From the NCBI GenBank assembly GCA_009927255.1, contig RFNJ01000098.1, forward strand, positions 1 to 7,825: DNA of 7,825 bases, in the 5' to 3' direction. Positions 4,982-7,825 of the stretch are shown here, piece by piece (the first letter of the stretch is position 1; each line of letters opens with the position of its first letter). Source of the stretch: Pseudomonadota bacterium. GTDB taxonomy: Bacteria > Pseudomonadota > Alphaproteobacteria > UBA2136 > UBA6156. A model generated the notes under the pieces. It searched no databases. It saw nothing but the letters and a program-made list of their open reading frames with translations, and was not told the origin of the DNA. Both the position numbers and the translations under genes were made by a program.

Positions 4982-5021
4982 GATATCGCGCCAGCGATGT
5001 CACCCCAGCGCAGGCTGGGGT
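4982..5021. repeat. Two back-to-back 20-base hairpins upstream of groES
   Basis: Hairpin A: GATATCGC (4982-4989) and GCGATGTC (4994-5001), 8 bp with one G-U pair and a 4-base loop. Hairpin B: ACCCCAGC (5002-5009) and GCTGGGGT (5014-5021), a perfect 8 bp around GCAG. They abut with no gap. Hairpin B resembles the dispersed REP-like palindromes that yield spurious 'MDPSLRWGD' peptides in many proteobacterial genomes. On the minus strand hairpin A runs into ATTTTTT (4975-4981), so it could also stop antisense transcription before the groES promoter. Confidence 0.55.
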
Positions 5022-5051
5022 CCATCTTCCCCAAGCCTATTAACGCCCTCC

Positions 5052-5079
5052 TTGTATTTCCCTTAATAAATTCTATATA
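5052..5079 (+). promoter_or_regulatory. Weak candidate promoter of the small membrane protein gene
   Basis: TTGTAT (5052-5057) and TATATA (5074-5079) are 16 bases apart in an A/T-rich stretch (CCTTAATAAATTCTATATAT) that stands out from its surroundings. The -35 box matches consensus at only three positions. A start near 5087 would put the folded element at 5097-5151 in the leader. Confidence 0.3.
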
Positions 5080-5096
5080 TATCATTGGACATCAGC

Positions 5097-5151
5097 CGCA
5101 TCTTCACGTTCCGTCCAAAACGGCCCGTTAAAGTAAAACGGGTAAGATGCG
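5097..5151 (+). promoter_or_regulatory. Possible three-way-junction structure in the leader
   Basis: CGCATCTT (5097-5104) pairs perfectly with AAGATGCG (5144-5151), enclosing two adjoining hairpins: CCGT/ACGG (5111-5114 with 5120-5123) and CCCGTT/AACGGG (5124-5129 with 5137-5142). The inner hairpins abut and could stack coaxially. The element ends 11 bases before the ribosome binding site of the small membrane protein gene. It may be a cis-acting RNA or a palindromic repeat. I do not recognise it as a known riboswitch. Confidence 0.35.
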
Positions 5152-5172
5152 CCATTTTGCTTGGAGGGCAAG

Positions 5173-5391
5173 ATGAATCGAAACGAACCCCCTGGGTTAA
5201 TCATGGCTGCGGTGATGATGACCGCAATCGTGATTGCCTTCGGGCTGTACTTGGTAGTTAACCTATGGGTGATAGCATGGGCATTCCTATGCACCCCGGG
5301 GGCGGGAATACTCGTGGCGGTGATCCCTGGGATCATAAGCCTGCTCATGGGGTGGGCTTTCATTTACGAACCCCTTAGGTGGTGGAAATAA
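5173..5391 (+). CDS. Small membrane protein, 72 aa, function unknown
   Basis: I do not recognise the family. The frame opens with TTG at 5161, but GGAGGG at 5163-5168 is well placed for the ATG at 5173, so that is the chosen start. After a short polar N-terminus (MNRNEPPG) come a long hydrophobic stretch at residues 8-39, enough for one helix and possibly a re-entrant turn, a Cys-Thr-Pro-Gly-Ala-Gly turn, and a second helix at about 44-64. It ends in aromatic and basic residues (YEPLRWWK), probably cytoplasmic by the positive-inside rule. It is transcribed divergently from groESL and convergently to the peptidase gene, so it is a single-gene unit. A 9-bp GC hairpin follows its stop. Confidence 0.6.
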   Translation: MNRNEPPGLIMAAVMMTAIVIAFGLYLVVNLWVIAWAFLCTPGAGILVAVIPGIISLLMGWAFIYEPLRWWK

Positions 5392-5396
5392 CCTCC

Positions 5397-5426
5397 CACC
5401 CCCGCAGCCGCAAGGCCGCGGGGGTG
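5397..5426. terminator. Strong hairpin between convergent genes
   Basis: CACCCCCGC (5397-5405) pairs with GCGGGGGTG (5418-5426). Above an A/C mismatch, a GCC/GGC stem is capped by a GCAA tetraloop (GNRA type). It fills the 38-base gap between the small membrane protein stop (5391) and the peptidase stop (5430), so it probably serves both. Neither side has a clean T-run (AACTTATT on plus, GGAGGTTATTT on minus). Confidence 0.65.
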
Positions 5427-5429
5427 AAC

Positions 5430-6620
5430 TTATTCAATCACCCAATTTTTCTTATCTAACTTCGTCAAATTCTTATATCCCGTCGCCGTCACCACCACCA
5501 CATCCTCAATCCGGCAGCCGCCTGGCCCACCTTTCACGCCGTTCAGCGTGGTGGTGGAAGGATAATACAACCCCGGTTCCACACTCGTCACACTGCCCAC
5601 GCGTAGCACCGCATCGGCGCCACCCATCCCTGCGCCCATGTCATGCACCTCTAGCCCCACCGCATGCCCCAACCCATGGAAAAACCCCTGCGGCCGCCCC
5701 TTGCTATCAGCCCCCGCCGGAAACCCCGCCCGCTCAAAAAACCGCCCCACCGCACGGTGAATCTCCGCCCCATTCACCCCCGGCTTGATTAACCCCAGCG
5801 CCAGCTTCTGCGCCTCCAGCACCGTACCGTAAACCATCCGCTGCCAGTCGGTGGGCTTGCCCTTCACCACCGTGCGGGTCAGGTCGCCGCAGTAGCCGTT
5901 GCGGTGGGTGGGGAAGCTATCAATCACAATCAACTCATGCGGGCGCAGCGGTCCATGCCCGCCGTGCGGCATCGCGCCATAAACCCCGCAACCCACAATC
6001 GGCCCACCGTTAAACCCCATGCACCCTTGGCGCAGCAAAAAGGCGTTCATCTCCTGCCCCAGCGCCTCGCTGGTCAGCACGCTGCCTTGCCAGCGCAGGC
6101 GCTTATCCTTGCCAATTTTGCAAGCGCGTAAAATTCCAAAGGCATGCTCCATCCCCTGCTCATTGGCCCGCTGCGCCGCCGCCAGCTTCTTAATTTCATC
6201 GGCGGTTTTAATGCTCCGCGCGGCAAAAAACGAACCCTCCACCACCCGCAACGGCACACCTGCTTCCACCAACTTCACATAAAACCCCGCCGGAAAATCC
6301 CGCGGCACCTCCACCACCTCCGCCGCCTTATCCTTCGCCAGCAGCCATGTCACCACATTCACCATATTAAACGGCTGGCCTGCTTTCTTCAACGCGGCCC
6401 GAATCTCCGGCCACCCCACAATAAAGTCCGCCCGCGCAAACGCCATATATTCCGCCACATCGCGCTCACTCACCGGCAAATGCACACGGCCTTTGCTATC
6501 ACAAAACCATAAAGCCGGGTCACTCGCACGGATACCCGTGGCATAAAACCAATCCGCCCCATTGCCATACATCAACCGTGCGGTTTTGGGTGTGGTGCTT
6601 TTTGCAGGTGTCTTGGTCAT
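5430..6620 (-). CDS. M24-family metallopeptidase (Xaa-Pro aminopeptidase-like)
   Basis: This protein of about 396 aa has the creatinase/aminopeptidase P layout: an N-terminal domain to about residue 140 and a C-terminal pita-bread domain. All five metal ligands of family M24 are visible: Asp234 (VIDSFP), Asp246 (GDLTRT), His319 (HGLGHAVGL), Glu348 (SVEPGLY) and Glu372 (RIEDVVVV); a VHD follows the His motif. It probably removes N-terminal residues next to proline using two divalent metals, though substrate class cannot be settled between aminopeptidase P and prolidase-like enzymes. The frame opens with GTG at 6641 inside a repeat array; I prefer the ATG at 6620 (MTKTPAKS), whose ribosome binding site is weak. 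Third gene after uvrD and prmA. Confidence 0.88.
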   Translation of the reverse strand: MTKTPAKSTTPKTARLMYGNGADWFYATGIRASDPALWFCDSKGRVHLPVSERDVAEYMAFARADFIVGWPEIRAALKKAGQPFNMVNVVTWLLAKDKAAEVVEVPRDFPAGFYVKLVEAGVPLRVVEGSFFAARSIKTADEIKKLAAAQRANEQGMEHAFGILRACKIGKDKRLRWQGSVLTSEALGQEMNAFLLRQGCMGFNGGPIVGCGVYGAMPHGGHGPLRPHELIVIDSFPTHRNGYCGDLTRTVVKGKPTDWQRMVYGTVLEAQKLALGLIKPGVNGAEIHRAVGRFFERAGFPAGADSKGRPQGFFHGLGHAVGLEVHDMGAGMGGADAVLRVGSVTSVEPGLYYPSTTTLNGVKGGPGGCRIEDVVVVTATGYKNLTKLDKKNWVIE

Positions 6621-6636
6621 CGCGCTTTTCTTTCTT

Positions 6637-6667
6637 AACACCCTAACATCCTAACACCTAAAACCCT
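6637..6667 (-). repeat. Degenerate 7-8-base array between prmA and the peptidase gene
   Basis: On the minus strand the units are AGGGTTTT, AGGTGTT, AGGATGTT and AGGGTGTT, four units of 7 or 8 bases. The first overlaps the prmA stop codon TAG (6666-6668). It shares the AGG-N-TT core with the groES-groEL array at 4530-4560 and likewise sits just before the next gene's start region. Confidence 0.6.
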
Positions 6668-7490
6668 ATCTCATCCACACCTGCGCCACCCATTCTTTCT
6701 CGCTATGTTGCCACGCCATGCGCAGCCCTTTGGCGCCATAAGCCGCCGCAATTAATGGCGCTTGCCCAACCGTAAAGCCGCTTAAAATCAGCGCACTGCC
6801 AGCCTTTTTATCCAAACACGCCACCAAGCCATCGCATAAATCCAGCAGCGGCTGCAGTAAAATATTGGCAAAAACCAGCGGATAAATGTCCTGCGGAGGA
6901 ACCTCTCCCAACCGGCTCTCAATCAACCCTGAAACCCCATTCAATGCCGCATTCTCGGCACAAATCTCCACACTCGGCGGATCATTATCAATGCACACAA
7001 ACGGCACAACATCGCGCTTGGCAGCGGCAATCGCCAGCAGCCCGCTGCCCGCACCAAAATCCAACCCGCGTTCAAACGTTAACCCTTGCGCCACCAACCA
7101 CTCATAGCCCAACAAACATCCGGTAGTGGTGGCATGCTCGCCACTGCCAAAGGCACGGTTGGGTGCTACCGCCAGGCCGCACAAACCCGCCGGAATCTCC
7201 TCATCATTGCGTGTAATATAAAATCCACCAATCCGCAGCGGCGGAAAATTCGCCCGCGTTAGCGCCACATAATCCACGCTCTCATCCACCGCCACAAAAG
7301 CCAGCTTCTGCCCCACCAAAGCCACCAACTCCGCCCGCAATGCATCAGGCACAAACCACGTATAAACATACGCCGCCTCATCGCTAGGGTGCTCCCCCAC
7401 ATCCAAACACACCCCTGCCAACTGCTCGGTCATCGCCAAATAGCCATCCGCCAAATTGCGCGGGCCTGCGTGCGTTGCTTGGTAAATCAT
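6666..7490 (-). CDS. prmA: Ribosomal protein L11 methyltransferase
   Basis: This 274-aa SAM-dependent methyltransferase is of the PrmA family, which trimethylates ribosomal protein L11. The signature AFGSGEHATTTGCL (residues 113-126) is the PrmA substrate-loop motif. LDFGAGSGLLAIAAAK (143-158) is SAM motif I, IDND (167-170) fits the acidic motif II, and ANILLQPLL (208-216) matches the ANIL motif. The N-terminal 90 residues correspond to the L11-recognition region but look diverged. The ATG at 7490 has AGGAAA upstream and lies 13 bases after the uvrD stop, so the genes are cotranscribed. Gene order uvrD-prmA-aminopeptidase is common in Alphaproteobacteria. The protein is cytoplasmic. Confidence 0.93.
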   Translation of the reverse strand: MIYQATHAGPRNLADGYLAMTEQLAGVCLDVGEHPSDEAAYVYTWFVPDALRAELVALVGQKLAFVAVDESVDYVALTRANFPPLRIGGFYITRNDEEIPAGLCGLAVAPNRAFGSGEHATTTGCLLGYEWLVAQGLTFERGLDFGAGSGLLAIAAAKRDVVPFVCIDNDPPSVEICAENAALNGVSGLIESRLGEVPPQDIYPLVFANILLQPLLDLCDGLVACLDKKAGSALILSGFTVGQAPLIAAAYGAKGLRMAWQHSEKEWVAQVWMR

Positions 7491-7503
7491 TTGCTATCTT
7501 TCC

Positions 7504-7825
7504 TTACCCAATCACCGTTAAATTCGCCAAACTCGCCAACAGCTTTTTCGTCCCCGCTTGTTTAAACGCTACCACCACTTTCAGCTCCGCCCCCGTGCCT
7601 TCCAGCGCCTCCACGCGGCCATTGCCAAATTTGGCATGATGCACCCGCATCCCCACTTTCAACCCCGCTTCCTCGCGCTCAAAGTCACTCTCTTGCGAAT
7701 AACTATTATCCACATCTCCCCGCCCCACCTGCTTGGCCGCGCTATGTAAAAACGGCTCGCGCGCGCCTTTCCACTGTGGCTGGCGGTCCATGCGGCTGCC
7801 TGCTTGCGGGCGCCCGCCCATCGCA
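7504..7825 (-). CDS. uvrD: UvrD/PcrA-type DNA helicase, C-terminal end (partial)
   Basis: The last 106 codons of a gene that runs off the right edge. The helicase motor is outside the window. What remains is a low-complexity linker rich in Gly, Arg, Gln and Ser, then the small C-terminal domain typical of PcrA/UvrD: VGMRVHHAKFGNGRVEALEGTGAELKVVVAFKQAGTKKLLASLANLTVIG. This domain is a Tudor-like fold that in PcrA/UvrD contacts RNA polymerase. Full proteins act in nucleotide excision and mismatch repair and remove proteins from DNA. PcrA and UvrD cannot be told apart from this end. It is the upstream gene of the uvrD-prmA-peptidase operon. Confidence 0.88.
   Translation of the reverse strand, partial: AMGGRPQAGSRMDRQPQWKGAREPFLHSAAKQVGRGDVDNSYSQESDFEREEAGLKVGMRVHHAKFGNGRVEALEGTGAELKVVVAFKQAGTKKLLASLANLTVIG

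Noticed and set aside
4891..5085. 64-codon minus-strand frame containing MDPSLRWGD
   Set aside because: It reads through the hairpin repeat, the groES promoter and CIRCE; this peptide is a common artefact of REP-like palindromes.
5082..5363. 93-codon minus-strand frame opposite the small membrane protein
   Set aside because: No ribosome binding site, no family resemblance, and it covers the leader structure; the plus-strand frame has better start signals and coherent membrane segments.

Overview
The window looks like a chromosomal segment of an alphaproteobacterium. The evidence is the gene order uvrD/pcrA-prmA-M24 peptidase, a groESL operon with a CIRCE-type operator, and a GroEL ending in a Gly-Gly-Met tail. 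The order or family cannot be fixed from sequence reading alone. Most of the DNA is housekeeping, but it carries small palindromic repeats and a short accessory patch.

Layout. (1) 3-1223, plus strand: the 3' part of the 2-oxoglutarate dehydrogenase E2 gene (sucB/odhB type), followed 3 bases later by a MAPEG-family membrane protein. (2) 1230-2760: an accessory-looking patch with three unrecognised minus-strand genes (122, 64 and about 124 aa). Each has its own predicted promoter and terminator. In between lies a 45-codon orphan fragment of the DnaB helicase C-terminus on the plus strand. (3) 2776-4972: the groES-groEL operon on the minus strand, with a Rho-independent terminator and a CIRCE operator over its promoter. 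(4) 4973-5430: tandem hairpins, a possible structured leader, and a small two-helix membrane protein gene on the plus strand that ends in a strong hairpin. (5) 5430-7825: a minus-strand operon in the order uvrD/pcrA 3' end (DNA repair helicase), prmA (ribosomal protein L11 methyltransferase), and an M24 aminopeptidase P-like enzyme.

The most notable signals are repeats. A palindrome of about 50 bp occurs twice: once in frame inside the sucB linker, adding about 19 residues, and once in the groEL 3' untranslated region. The two copies keep the same stem architecture but have different apical arms, as in rickettsial palindromic elements. A second feature is a degenerate 7-8 base 'AGGNNTT' array placed between cotranscribed genes in two separate operons (groES|groEL and prmA|peptidase). 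Third are two back-to-back 20-base hairpins upstream of groES. No complete new multi-gene defence or metabolic system is visible, and no CRISPR, tRNA, rRNA or complete IS element was seen.
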